DNA of 64,000 bases, from positions 186,001 to 250,000 of the forward strand of contig BSBK01009264.1 of assembly GCA_027943335.1 (NCBI GenBank), written 5' to 3'. The DNA comes from Chamaecyparis obtusa. Taxonomy: Eukaryota; Streptophyta; Pinopsida; Cupressales; Cupressaceae. A model generated the notes under the pieces. It ran no database searches. It was given only the letters and a program-made list of their open reading frames with translations, and was not told the origin of the DNA. Positions 44,959-56,823 of the stretch are shown here, in pieces; within the stretch, counting starts at the first letter, position 1; the number at the start of each line of letters is the position of its first letter. Both the position numbers and the translations under genes were made by a program.

Positions 44959-47800
44959 ATTAAGCATATTCAACAATATAAACTTTGGATTGGAAACCAA
45001 CCTATAGAGTTGACAGATGAAATCATCCACAACCTAATTGGCCTAAGCAGGACTCAAATCAATGCTTTATCATAAATTAAAAAAGTTAAGAAGCTTATGG
45101 AAAAGAACAGAAAAGCTGATTATGATGGAAGAGGCATGACAATTCAGACCATAAAACAAACTAATGTGAGATTGTTGAGAAAGTTATTATGATATAAGAT
45201 GGTTTATACCTCTATACCTATTTCTATTTATGTGGGCTATGTTCAGACATCTTATAATATGGTAATTGATAAAGTAAATATAAATATTTGTGAAATATTC
45301 ATTTGTCAACCGATTGATAATGTTAGGAGAATAAACCAAGACATGTATACAACTTTTAGAATTGGATCATACATTGTATACTTAATTTTTAAGCTTACTA
45401 AATCATTTAACACAGTGCCTGCATCTAACTAGAATTCAAATAGATGCTCAATGGATAAAGTGAGCAAAAATTACATAAAATTAACCTAAGGAAAGAATTG
45501 ATAGTGGCATTACCAAAATGATAAGAGCATCCAAAAACCAAATGTAGTTAAGAGATTTAGAGTTCTATCCTCTATAGTTGACAAATATAAGAATGATATT
45601 TGCATTATGGCAGAGACTGATAGCACATTTTTGGAAGCAGTTAAACCTAGAATCCACTTTATTAAACCTTTTGAGTATGAAGTTGTTGATGACTTATTGA
45701 CATAATGCATTGATATTTTATTGAAATCAGAGAAATATGAGGACAATCCTAGATGGGGGACTTGTGAAGAAATATTTAGTGAAATTAAAGGACGAAGAAT
45801 ATTATACAATAAATAAGAAGGTAGATAAAATCATGTATAAAATAGTTAAGGATGTACGAATATCTAAACAAGAATGTAAGCAGAAAAGACATTTTGCAAA
45901 GTTGATGAGTGAAGGGGGATCATATGTACTATCTATTGAACCTATTGTAGTAGTAGGACCTTCACAACTATTCAGACTAGAAAAACCATTACCAACATAA
46001 AGTACACCAGATATTGAAATAATTCATGTAAAAGAAAGCCCATCATCATCACCAATCACCAAGAGATCAACAAGAATATCAAATGTAGCTAGAGAAGTGA
46101 AAATAAAACTAGTTATTACCTCTCCTAGAAGACATAAGAGACAAAAGGCTATGACACAAAAACCCACATCAAATAAGTCCAAGATAATTCAAGCTAAGGA
46201 CTCAGATGAAGATTTAGAAGAAGAGGAAGAGAAAGTTGAACAAGAAATTGAACAAGTCAAACAATTTAAGAACAAAAAAAATGTCACAGAATAAAAGACA
46301 CCTTCTACTATCACAAGGAAAGGTTGGAAAATTGACCTCGGGAGATTGAATAACATAATACTCAAAGATGGTCATCTAGATCAATTGAAATTATTTGATA
46401 TTTATATAATTTTAACTAGAAGAAAACTTTAGAAATCATAGTGTTGACATATCTTTTGGAATACAAAAGACCTCTCATACAACTTTAGGGAAGCATACCA
46501 AAAGAGCTTTATGAATATTTAGAAATAAGGAAGGATGGAGAAAAGGAAGAATATTTAAAGTTAAGAAATACTATTGTAAGGAAACTTAGCCCCAATATTT
46601 TAGAAGATCAATTGAAAAAGGTACTTTGCATCATGGACAATTCCCTTAGAAGAAATAAAAGAATGAATCTATTCATATTGGAAAAATACATTGAAATCAC
46701 TGGTGAGACATAAAAAATAGCAAAAGATGCATTGAAAAATTTGGATGAAGAGTCAATTCAAATACCTACAAAGGATGAGAATCCAAGTAATAGTAAGAAA
46801 CCATACATAATTATTGAAGGATTTGAGATTACATTGGCCCTTGTTAATGATAAAGAGGACCCATTTCTAGACCAAGAACAAGATGTTGACAATTTGGAAA
46901 GGGATATATGCAGATCAATGAACTTGAGAAGCAAGAAGAGAAGGATAAGGAGAAAAAAGATAGTTAATGAAGTTGTTACAATAGAAATCAGAATCAAAGA
47001 CCATTCAAGAACCCTCCACCACACATCCCACTATACCAGAATAGTTATAGATACAAGAAGAAAGTTCAAAAAGGAAGGAAGTAACAGAGCAAGCAAAGAA
47101 AATCAGTCTAGTGCATATAGATAAAGGTAAAGAAAAGGTAGATACATCTTCGTTGTTATGATCTTTTTGATCTTCTAAAAGGAATGACATATCCATAAAA
47201 GTATATGCAATTATATGCACTATCATTTTCAAAGGAATTGAGGAAACTAAAAGGAAAACATAACTTATAGATAAATGTGTAAATCTAGCACTTGACCGGC
47301 TATAGAAAACATTACCTTGTCAAATTCATTTTGTTAAACATGAGAAGGAGAGGAGATTAGAAAAATTTATTGAATATTTTGATGCATAGTTTACTTCACT
47401 AAAATAAATAGCATAAACAACAACGCAAATAGAATATGAAACTCAATTATTAACTAATCTAAATGAGAACATCAAGAGAGATTTAAACACCTAGATAAAT
47501 ACAAAAAAACTATGAGATTCATAATCTTAGAAGGAAAAGACATTTTTTTAAAATGTGTAAGGGCACACAAACACATCTTTAGAACAATAGAGATCATTGC
47601 AGCCAAAGAAAAAGAAATAAATGATATAGCTAAGCATATAAAGAACAATGAGGTAATAATAATTGATGAGGAAAATAGAGTGAACCAAGCATATGAAGAG
47701 TTAACTACTCTACCTCAAAAAAAGGACATCCTATTAAAGAGATTAATCCTATTTAGAGGCCAATTATCTACAAATATTGACCTACTATAGAAATAACTTG
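44959..47800 (+). pseudogene. Element D accessory ORF, main part
   Basis: Resumes after B. Pieces in order: 44962-45190 with L-W-I-G-N-Q-P-I-E-L-T-D-E-I-I-H (about 44983-45030); 45199-45432, hydrophobic (I-S-I-Y-V-G-Y-V-Q-T); 45737-46000; then a Lys/Glu-rich segment 46097-46294 with an acidic E-E-E-E-E; 46440-46730 in a helix-rich style; 46732-47124 with an Arg/Lys run (R-S-K-K-R-R-I-R-R-K-K) that could act as a nuclear localisation signal; and a coiled-coil-like end at 47512-47790. No pol motif anywhere. I do not recognise the family. It may be a captured host gene or a long-diverged structural ORF. The layout resembles that in element E. Confidence 0.45.
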
Positions 47801-48304
47801 ATGACACGATAGTAGAAAGGACAACTTTTGGGAAGTTTCAGTTTGTAAAATTGACAGGAGCAAAACTGACAATATATGGACTATGTGGCTCACTTGGGAA
47901 AGGGTTAAAAATGACAAATTGTTAGGATACATAATTTGAATATTTGAAGAAGAGATTTGTGGATTGTATGAAATTTATGGGATTCATTTATCCATCACCA
48001 CAAATATCACAACTTTGAAGGATGAAGGTATGAAATAAACTTTTGACACCTATATACACCTTTTTGTTTTTTCCTATCTTTGTTATTGATGTCAAAGGGG
48101 GATAAGTAGATAGAAAAATCATATAAGTATGACTATATAGGAGTATATAGAAAAGGGGAGTAAAATATTTATAATATGGTAAAACTATAGATGATCTGCA
48201 AACTTTTCACATCAATTTTTCACAGGCCAAATTTTGAAGATTTCTATAACTATGAATACTTAGACAATTTTTCACATATTGCCATCAATCCCAAATGGGG
48301 AAAT
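47801..48304 (+). other. 3' untranslated part of element D with two purine tracts
   Basis: AAAGGGGGATAAGTAGATAG at about 48095-48114 is a first purine tract. CAATCCCAAATGGGGAAAT (48286-48304) directly precedes the LTR and is the working PPT. The same doubled arrangement is seen in F and E. Confidence 0.65.
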
Positions 48305-49435
48305 TGTTGGAAATTTGGATAAAGGGATATAATATGATTGTCATTTATGGAAACATATAGACACATTTTGGACAATTATATTTTAATTGAAATCTAGATG
48401 AGAGATACTGAGAAAATGTCTAAGTACAAGGCAATTTATAGTGAGCACACACAAAGATCTATTCAACGATGTTTACTATGGATAGTTTGAATTTAGAGAG
48501 CTTCACGATAGATAGTAGGGAAACCATTTAAATTATGTTTATGATCATGCTAAAGAAGATTGTATCTTTTTGTTATGATTTCTAAATTTTTTCTAAGATA
48601 GTATGTATATCGCAGAAAGAGGGCAAGTTAGAGTATATCAAGCTTTGGATAACAAGTTAGTTTTGATTATGAAATAAACTTATGAATTAGTTTGGGATGA
48701 CATCCTCGATTTTCATCCCAATAAAAAATAATGAGATATTAAAGTTTTGATAATGTATGATTAAGTTGAAAGTCGACTAGATAAAGAGAAAGGTAGAAAG
48801 GAAGGTACTTTTGATTAAAGAGAGATGGATACTTGTATTGTAATGATATGATTGACATATGAACACTTTATACATTATGTTTACATGGAAATTTGATAAT
48901 CAAAGAAGAGAAGAAAAGTTGTTTGTTTGATTGAATGCAAGCACTTACAAGGACTGATTAGATATTGAAGATATCAGGAGCAGTCAAAGTTTTGTATTAC
49001 AAAGTTGTATATGTACTATATGTGTAGTGAGAACTTTGTATAAATAGTAAGATCCTTTTTAGTATTGTATAATTGACTCATAATAGGGTCAAAAACTTTT
49101 ATTAGGGACTAGTCCTCTCACAAGGACATATACACTATAGAGATGTAATAGACTCCTCATAGGGTCAATATCTTTCACAAGATACTTTTTTATTAGTGGA
49201 TCATTTTGGGGGTACCATCCCCACCAGGGTTTTCCCTTGGCCAGAGTTTCCCTAGTTAAAAAAAGTATGTTGTTATGTGTTTCATTTTGTTAAAATTTAT
49301 TTTAATTTTCATTATTTTACTATATGCTCGCATAAAGATAGTAATTGATATTCATAGTTGGGCAAAAATTTGTTTTATCTCTATAGTTGATTCACCCCCC
49401 TCTCAGTTATACTAAGGGATCTTTACTTTCTAACA
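48305..49435 (+). repeat. 3' LTR of element D
   Basis: 1,131 bp, TGTTGGAAATTTGG to TTTCTAACA. Followed by the target duplication ATTAT. Confidence 0.87.
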
Positions 49436-49804
49436 ATTATGTTATATCAAATGAGGGGAGAGGATTTAATTTTATACTTAACTCCTTCTATTTAGTATTC
49501 AAATTTTTTCAAGGCCAACCATAAATCTAAAACATAGAGGAAATTTTTGAAAACTTTGGGCCCAAAAGCCAAGCGATGAGTTGACCAGTTGACTTATCCT
49601 CATGAAAAATCATCTTGTTGACTCGTCCTATGCAAAACGAGCTCAAATTTCATGAGAATGTTAGGGAAGGTTAAAATAAGTGGGGGGATAAAATTAAGGT
49701 TGTTATGATCAAGTATAATAGATATTTGAACCTCAAATCACCAAACTAGTGTTATTAGGTCCTAGAGCATCTAATTATGGGTTCTAACAATTTAGGATGC
49801 TACA
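49436..49804 (-). repeat. LTR R1, segment 3 with terminus
   Basis: Aligns to 52900-53277 (TTTCAAGGCCAACCA versus TTTGTCAAGGCTGACCA; TAGGTCCTAGAGCATC versus TAGATCCTAGAGCATC). The minus-strand terminus TGTAGCATCCTAAATTG at 49804 is the style of a gypsy LTR start. Confidence 0.65.
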
Positions 49805-51279
49805 CATTCTAGTAAAATTCATTGTGTACATAGCTTGTGAATCAATGTATTGTATGGGATAGCCTTGTTTGGTTGAATAATCTATTGAGTCATTGATGAA
49901 ATCAAACTAGGTTTGATATCAATCAAAAAGAAGGTAGTGGCATATTTTTAGCACAAAGGCTTTCTTAGATGCATTTCCCACTATTGGTTTGGATAAAAAA
50001 AATTAATGGTTGAAGTGATAAAATTTAGTTGACTAAAGTACTTGATGTCTCTATCTCTTGTGCTAAGTACCTCTATTATACTGGAGTAGACTAGTGTTCT
50101 TGGAGGGCATGCAATGTATACTAGGCACTCAATTTTTAAATTATATTCTTCAATTTGAGTGGAGTATGGTAGCAAAGAAATGGTGTTGAGGTTAATTTGG
50201 TTATTGAATAGATATATGATCTGTATTATTTTTTATTATGGCCACTTGTATATCAAATATTTATTGCATTCTTGGGGTCATCTATATTCAAGATCTCAAT
50301 GTTTTTAAAGAGTTTACTATTTTTTTGATCAAAGATTTTGATGTGACATCATATTTGTAAAGATTAACAAAGAATATTATAGGAGGCTAGAGGGAATGTA
50401 AGTATGAGATTTTCTATCATCTTGAGATAGCTTCACCTTTTGGAATGATTCATTGCATGATAAGAAACCTATTTTTTTCCTTGAAAAGTGGATGCATTGC
50501 TAATTAATCCCTAAAGAAAAGAGAGGGATTGACCTATTTGTGTCCTTATAGAAGAAGGGGGGCTTGGGATTATGGTTTTCCCTTCAAGGAGAAAGAGGGG
50601 AAAGGTATAGTTAATGGTTTTTCAATCACTTGAGGAGGAATTAGACACACTCGAATGAGATATGGACTTTTCAAGGAAAGACATCTCATCTGTAGGCATG
50701 TCAGTGTTGATTTATGCGGTAGAGGAGGGATGTTTCCATAGCACTTGAGGAGGCATTAGATACTATTGGAGATGATGTGGACTTTTATAGGAAAGGCACC
50801 CCATGTGAATATTTGACAATGCATTAGAAACACTCAAATAAGATATGGAATTTTAAAAGAAATACATGTCATTGTGCATTAGAGGAGAGAACACTCATGT
50901 TGTGTAGATGGTTTTAGGTTATATGGTCAGGCGATCCACTGATGCAGCTAATTTTCTGCTTCTTGAGAGAGTGAGGAGGACTGGTGAAGGGGATTCATTA
51001 GAGTCTCTAGAAGGGTTGGGCTCAAAACCCTTGTAATGTTCTACTCTTTTTAGGATTAATGTAACAAAGGAACATATATTAGAGTCTTACATTAATATTT
51101 ACATTAGTTTTATAGTTTAGGTCAATAAAATAATGTAGTTGCTAAATTTGGTATGGGAAGTTGCATTCTCATAAGTGGTTATTAACAAAAATAATGGTTT
51201 TATATAGCCAACACTTAGCAGTGTAATAATCATATAGTTTTGAATCAAATAAATTAATAAAAATTTTGGTATAATTCTC
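49805..51279. other. Unassigned DNA with diverged short repeats
   Basis: No clear gene. At about 50617-50890 a phrase recurs three times: TTGAGGAGGAATTAGACACA, TTGAGGAGGCATTAGATACT and GCATTAGAAACACTCAAATA, each followed by a GAT(A/G)TGGA(C/A)TTTT-like block. The plus strand near 50925-51035 reads as a short Arg/Leu-rich peptide ending at a stop, followed by CCCTTGTAATG, T-rich DNA and AATAAAATAATG. That could be the 3' end of a LINE or gene, but I cannot show it. Confidence 0.3.
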
Positions 51280-51806
51280 TTTCACTTGGATTTCCTTCTC
51301 TATCATCATCTTCCATTTTACAATAATATTCCTTGCACTTGGAATCATTAGAAAAATACCTTTTTTTAATAGTTACATCACTTAAGAGGTAATTTACCTT
51401 TTCATTTACTAGTTCCTCACTTCAATCTTCTTAAATAAATACTTCATCTTCCTCCAACATCTTTCTTATGTCTAGTTAAACTTTTTCAACACCTTTAAAT
51501 GATATCTCTCTCTTTTTCATTTGATCTTCTTCAATCTCAAATGTAGAAAGTGAACCAATAAGTTGACCAATTTAATATTTATTTAGATTATTATTTTCCC
51601 TTAATGAATATTTTATTTGTATGAACTCTTTTACTTGGCTTAATAATATCTTCAATATATCATCTATATCTTTTGGATATCCACAAACTAGTCTGATTCT
51701 ATCAAAAAAATTTATGACTCACTATATGTAGCTTTCAACACTCTCATCTTCTATCTTTCTTAACAAGTCATACCTATTTTTTAGGTTTTTATAATAACAA
51801 ATGGTG
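51280..51806 (-). pseudogene. Copia gag (UBN2-type capsid) remnant
   Basis: The minus strand reads Y-D-L-L-R-K-I-E-D-E-S-V-E-S-Y-I (about 51770-51723), then F-F-D-R-I-R-L-V-C-G-Y, then L-K-I-L-L-S-Q-V-K-E-F-I, then I-G-Q-L-I-G-S-L-S-T-F-E (about 51560-51524). This order (M-x-E-x-E-S, then V-x-R-I-R, L-x-S-L, L-x-G-x-L-x-x-x-E) is the UBN2 capsid fold of plant copia gag. It ends abruptly at 51806 where LTR R2 begins, and no knuckle or pol follows on the left. An orphan fragment. Confidence 0.65.
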
Positions 51807-53277
51807 ATAAATGATAAAATATAGATTACTCACCAATTCCTATGATACACATTGGAATACAAACCCACCCTTAAGAAAAATATTATTAGCACAACCAAAA
51901 GGAGGAAGGGTACTAATGCAAGTTCTATGGACAAGAGGTTATTGGATTCTGAAGAGGATGAATGTGACATAAATAAAGTAGAAAAGATAGATATGATCTA
52001 ATAAAGTAATTACAACATAAAATAAGAGAGAATAAGTGTACCTAGAAATGATATGAGGAAAATGGAACTTTGAATCTGAATTTACCATTTGTCAGGATGT
52101 TAGAATCATCTGTAACTATAGATCTGGAAATAAAGAACTTGAAAATTTTTTCTTTAGAAATTTAACTAAAATATGGCATAAAAATAGTTAACTTTTTTGG
52201 GCAATTTGAATTTATAGGAAGAACTCACCAATGACGACTTGTTCCTCAAGAAAAACTAGTGAAACCTTCCTAGATCTTGTAGTTGCATGCATAGTGCTCA
52301 AATCTAAAATTATATCTCTCCAACATATCCCTACATAAAGAAAAATAGGGAAAAAAATTGTGGGAAGGAGTTTACTTTGGTCAAATCCCTACTTAAGAAT
52401 CAATTTTAAAAATGAATTGAAATTGAAAAAAGAAAGTAATGTAAAAAGGTAAATTGTTGATTCACCTTGTATGAAGCCCTAATGAATGGATGTAGTAATA
52501 ACTCAAATCCATGAAGATGCTTCAGTAGCTTGAAATCAAAATAGTTGACCTTAGAATGAGATGTAGAATCAAATATCCCTCCTTAAATGCATGGATCTAT
52601 GATTTTCACTCCTAGATCTAGAATATAGATATGCTTGATAACCACATGAAGAAACAAATGGATCTATGGATCTTCTTCCTTGATTGAGCATTTCTCTACT
52701 TGGCCATCATGGGAGATAAACTTGCATCAATTAGAGGAAGATTTAATTTTATTGAATGGATCTTTAAGAAATGGAGACTTGGAGATCTTGATTTGGATGC
52801 TTTTTCTCCAATCTTGAATCTAAATCCTCAATTGTACAACTATATTTTTTTGAAGCCTAAATTCTTATGCTCAATTGAGATCTTAATTGATTGATTGCCT
52901 TGGAAAATGATGAGAGAGGATGCCCTCATATTATAAAATATCTCCATTTTAGGATTTAAACTTTGTCAAGGCTGACCACAAATATGAATCTCAAAGGAAA
53001 AACCCACCATTGGGCCTAGGAAATATGTGGGCCTAGAACCTAAGGGACAAGTCAGGAAGTGCGACTTGGCTAAAGGAAACGTCACCTAGGTAACTTGTCC
53101 TAGGAAAAATTATCTCAAATTTCATGGGCATGTTTGAAAGGTGAAAAGAAGCAGGGGAAAAAAATGAAGGTTTCTTTGATCTACCATAAAAAAGGTTTGA
53201 ACCTTGATATCACCAAAATAAAGTCTATTAGATCCTAGAGCATCCAATTATGGGTGATAACCTTTTAGGAAAATACA
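51807..53277 (-). repeat. LTR R2, second copy of the R family, truncated
   Basis: About 1.47 kb matching R1 after removal of its insertions. The minus-strand start is TGTATTTTCCTAAAAGG at 53277, and the strand reads AAACTAGGGGATAAA just before it, a PPT. R2 would therefore be a 3' LTR whose element lay to the right. Its other end is missing, replaced by the copia gag fragment at 51806. It serves as the empty site for both the TIR transposon and element D. Confidence 0.65.
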
Positions 53278-53585
53278 TTTATCCCCTAGTTTAGAAAAAG
53301 TATGAGACAAAATCATACTCATGATAAAGTATATTGAATGAATAATAATGATCTCATAAAGGTTAAAGAGACAAAGAAACATCAAGCCCCAAATTTACTC
53401 AAGTCTTCATCAGATAAAAAAACCAAGATAAGAGAGGCATTTCTTGAAATAGATAGATAGAGAAAGAAATAGAAAAGTTTGATCAATATCCTAGTAAGAG
53501 ATTTTCTTAATGCAGACCATAAAAAAGAAACTTTTTCAAAATATGGCATTAAATGGTCCAGAAAGCTATGTTATTCTAGTCAACT
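53278..53585. other. Short unassigned stretch between R2 and element C
   Basis: Begins with the PPT-like TTTATCCCCTAGTTT (minus-strand purines). No coding beyond a 68-codon chance frame. Probably remains of the element that owned R2. Confidence 0.4.
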
Positions 53586-53909
53586 TCATGTAGTCCAAAA
53601 TTGGAGAAATCTCAAAAAACTATCTCGGACAAGAAACTGCACCTCAGTCTCAGTCATACAATTCACCATAACTCATATGCAGTAACTCCAAAAGATTTTT
53701 GATCATAGAAAATGCCTCCAAATTATCTCATGAACACCATATCATGATTGTGACCACATAAGATCTAAAGAATCCAATCAAAACAAAAATCACACAAATG
53801 TTGACTTGGAACAAAAAGAAAACACAAAACTAGTAACAAAGGTTCAATAGAAAAAAAGTTCTTTTTGGATGATGCAAGATTGCTAAGGACCTAGGATGAT
53901 GCTACATTA
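53586..53909 (-). repeat. 3' LTR of element C
   Basis: About 324 bp, aligned to 55868-56189 by blocks such as GGAGAAATCTC, ACAAGAAACT, GGATGATGCAAGATT. Confidence 0.8.
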
Positions 53910-54189
53910 GACACCTTAGGTACAAAAATATTTTTAGTGGTAGCAGTTCATTAAAATCTAAAAGAAAAATGGATAGTAACCCCATACTTATTCTTCATCC
54001 AAAAATCCATCTGACCTGCAACATGTATTGCCTTTCCTTTTCCATCAACCAAGTACTACAAATGAATTAGATCCAACTCACCTTTAAACCTAACCATAGG
54101 TTCATTTCCAAAGTGTTATCTCAACTCATACCTTCTACAAAGACTTAGATTCTTCACCTCCTTTTCCTCATCCATCAAAGGAATACATC

Positions 54190-54555
54190 TACATCTTTTA
54201 CCATCCTTACTAATGGTAATTACATTACTTTTATAGTCATGAAAAACCTTTCTATCATACTTCCAAGTCTACCAAGTAAAACATGACACTCACTCATATC
54301 TACTATGTTGCACAATACTACATCTTTATAAGAACTAATAAAAAAATTCACTATACACTATTCCCTCACTTCCACCATTTGATCATCATGTACCCAACCA
54401 ATCAAATAAGGTCTTGGATTCTTAATTCTTCTCAAACCAAGCTTGTACACACCATCTCCTTAGAAACTAGTTTAATAGTTCTACCACTATCCACTATCAA
54501 CTTACAACACTTACATCCGGCCTTGCATGTGGTCCTAAATAAAATTTTCCTTTGA
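54190..54555 (-). pseudogene. Aspartic protease of element C
   Basis: C-C-K-L-I-V-D-S-G-R-T-I-K-L-V-S-K-E-M-V (about 54504-54445) with D-S-G intact and a K-E-M-V end as in B. The later V-S-V-M-F-Y-L-V-D-L-E-V (about 54300-54265) is a worn form of the closing I-L-L-G-R-P-W motif. Heavily broken. Followed by ~280 bp without coding, then the LTR. Confidence 0.65.
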
Positions 54556-55854
54556 CACGGTGTTTCCTCCTTAGTCATCATCAATATTTAGAACATAAAA
54601 GCTTTCCCATTTTTTAGGGGAATTCTTTGTTTCACCAACAAATGGTCCACTTTCTTCATTCAAATAGGAAAATATCTTGTCTTCCTTAAATTGAAAGGCA
54701 TTATGACCTTTCAAGTCACACTCAAAGAAAATACCTATAAACACTTTACCATTATTACCTCCCTTTGGTGCAAACAATTTATCTTTTATCATAGTTACTT
54801 GCTTTCCCTTATCACTAACAACAACTTGCTTCTCTCTTCCTTTAGAGTAATTTTTTTATTTCCTACTCAACTTAGCTTTGGCCTTGAATGCATACTAATA
54901 AGCCTCCTCAACTGATCCAATTTTCAACATACTCATCTTATCATGAATATGAAACCTTGAACCATTCACATACCTATCCACATTCTCCTTGGATAGTTCT
55001 CTATGACCATATCTAATGGTTATCTTGTAAAATTATTCACTCTAATCCTTTAAAATTACATCCTTCTGCTTTAGGTTGTACAACCTTTTGACTAACTCCA
55101 GTTCATATTCTTTAGGTATGGATTTGGCATTCAACTTTGCAACCATCAGCCTCCACTGAGTGATCTTTATTTCACCTTCTTCCTCTCTATCCTTTTGCAA
55201 TTCCTTCCACAAGAAAATTACATGTCCTTTCAAATTTATTTATGTTAACCTTACTCTCCAAGTTTCTTGGATGTATTCTAAGTCAAATTAATCTTCTAAC
55301 TAACCTATCCAATTAATCAAGTCCCCTGGATTAAATGTACCAAAAAAATTAGACACTTCTAACCTATCCATAGGTCTCAACAATCAGCTAGTTCCATCAC
55401 TTCCAAAATATCTAGCACCATCTATAGCTACAAGTCCTTTTATATCTTCATGAAAACCATAATCATGTTTAGTATTCTTTTTTAATATAGAAAAAACATT
55501 CATAATACATTCCATGACCTTATTTCTCAAATCAGTCATCTCATTCCTAGTCTCAGCCTAGAGATATTCCTTCATCTGGTCCATCATCCTATGGTTCATT
55601 CTTGGTAGAATCCTTCAAGGTATTGGGTGTAACTACCTCCATTCATAAATCTAATTCACCAAATATGATACATGAACCCTAGCAAAACCCCAGTCTTGGA
55701 GAATAACACAACTAGCAATAAAGAATCCTTCCTAACCACCTTAAATAATTTTTTGATGATGCATGGTAGATCCTCAGTTTAGCCACCCCACAATTTTTTT
55801 TTTACAACTTTGCAATTTTACGAAGCCGAGTCTACAATCATAGGAATTTACTTT
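54556..55854 (-). pseudogene. Gag of element C
   Basis: I-T-Q-W-R-L-M-V-A-K-L-N-A-K (about 55170-55129), Y-E-L-E-L-V-K-R-L-Y-N-L-K-Q-K and, later, a Y-V-N-G-S/L-R-x-x-I pattern match element A residue for residue in places. The knuckle site reads F-F-E-C-D-L-K-G-H-N-A-F-Q-F (about 54735-54694), retaining one Cys and the Gly-His. A 73-codon tail piece (54792-54571) is open. Upstream pieces carry stops. Confidence 0.65.
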
Positions 55855-55865
55855 CTTTGATACCA
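55855..55865 (-). promoter_or_regulatory. Primer binding site of element C
   Basis: The minus strand reads TGGTATCAAAG, the same variant as in chromovirus B. Confidence 0.82.
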
Positions 55866-55867
55866 CT

Positions 55868-56189
55868 TGAAACAATCCAAAACTAGAGAAATCTCCAAAA
55901 ACCCTCTAGAACAAGAAACTACATCTCAGTCTCTATCACATAATTCACCATAAACTATGCACGGTAACTCCAAAAGAGTTTTTATCATAGGGAATGCCTC
56001 CAAATAATCCCATGAGTACCATATCAATATTGTGCCCACATAAGATCCACAAAATTCAACCAAAAAATAATCACACAACCTATGACTAAGAACATAAAGA
56101 AACACAAAACTAGTAATAAAGGTTCACCAGCCAACAAACTATTTTTGGATGATGCAAGATTACCAAGGACCGAAGATGCTCCTGCATTA
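55868..56189 (-). repeat. 5' LTR of element C
   Basis: 322 bp, right-hand copy. Shortest LTR in the window. Its first bases on the minus strand, TAATGCAGGAGCATCTTCGG, differ from B only slightly. Confidence 0.8.
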
Positions 56190-56823
56190 AAATTAATAAA
56201 AAGGGATAAGGCCTTAAGGAAAGAATTGTCTTTGTTAAGGGGTTTGACAAAGGAATTATAAGGCCTAAGGAAATAATTATATCCATATGGATCAAGAAAA
56301 GTGATTAAAACTAAGGAAAGAATTTCCTCCTTGGAATCAAGAAAATAAATAAGGCCTAATGAGTGCAGTGTCTTCTTATTGATAAGAAAGAAGAAATATT
56401 AGTCCTTAATGAAATCATTCTCTCCATTAATGGATCCAATTGAAAGGATAAATAAGTGGAAGGCATTGGCTACTTGATCATCCACAAGAAAGATTGCATT
56501 GAATCATTGTGTATTTATGTGCAAAATGTGAAGCATGAAGAGAAGTGTATGTCTCTATGTTAAAGTGATTGGAAATTCCTTAATAGCTTTAACAAAGCAT
56601 ACATGCACCCCACAATAAACATTTGCACTATGAGATGCCCCAAGAAAGAAAAAATCAAGGAAAATGAACTCATGACAAAAAGGATAATGAAAGGGATCTA
56701 CAAACTCTTGGGTTAGTATGATCATATGATAATACATAAGATATTATATCAAAATGAACTATCATCGTCCCCAAAAGATTGTAGAACTATAAGAGCAATG
56801 GAATAATCATTCGAAAGTTAAGG
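56190..56823. other. Unassigned DNA with AAGGCCTAAGGAAA motif
   Basis: The phrase AAGGCCT(T)AAGGAAA recurs near 56212, 56267 and, worn, 56312, giving a loose short repeat. No gene. Confidence 0.35.

Larger units (their letters stand above)
35786..49435 (+). mobile_element. Copia-type LTR element D, nested, without pol
   Basis: LTRs at 35786-36920 and 48305-49435 are direct repeats, flanked by a perfect 5-bp duplication ATTAT (35781-35785 and 49436-49440). The element is 13.65 kb now but about 7.1 kb without chromovirus B, which sits inside it. The interior has an initiator-Met-like PBS, a first ORF of coiled coil plus three damaged zinc knuckles, a second accessory ORF and two purine tracts. 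No integrase, RT or RNase H is found, so it depended on another element. It is itself inserted in LTR R1. Confidence 0.88.
53586..56189 (-). mobile_element. Gypsy element C, gag-protease only
   Basis: 2.6 kb. Short direct repeats of about 320 bp at 53586-53909 and 55868-56189, minus orientation, with start TAATGCAGGAGCATC/TAATGTAGCATCATC. Initiator-Met-like PBS. Interior: gag, knuckle remnant, protease, then LTR. No RT or integrase. Gag and protease resemble those of A and B, and the LTR start is nearly that of B. No clean target duplication is found (CAACT left, AAATT right). Confidence 0.8.

Noticed and set aside
45199..45432. Envelope-like membrane protein in element D
   Set aside because: The hydrophobic stretch is short and no signal peptide, cleavage site or cysteine pattern supports an envelope gene.
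33573..53277. R1 and R2 as the two LTRs of one element
   Set aside because: R2 has its PPT on the right, so its element lay to the right. R1 shows neither PPT nor PBS at 49805 onward, and R2 lacks its other end.
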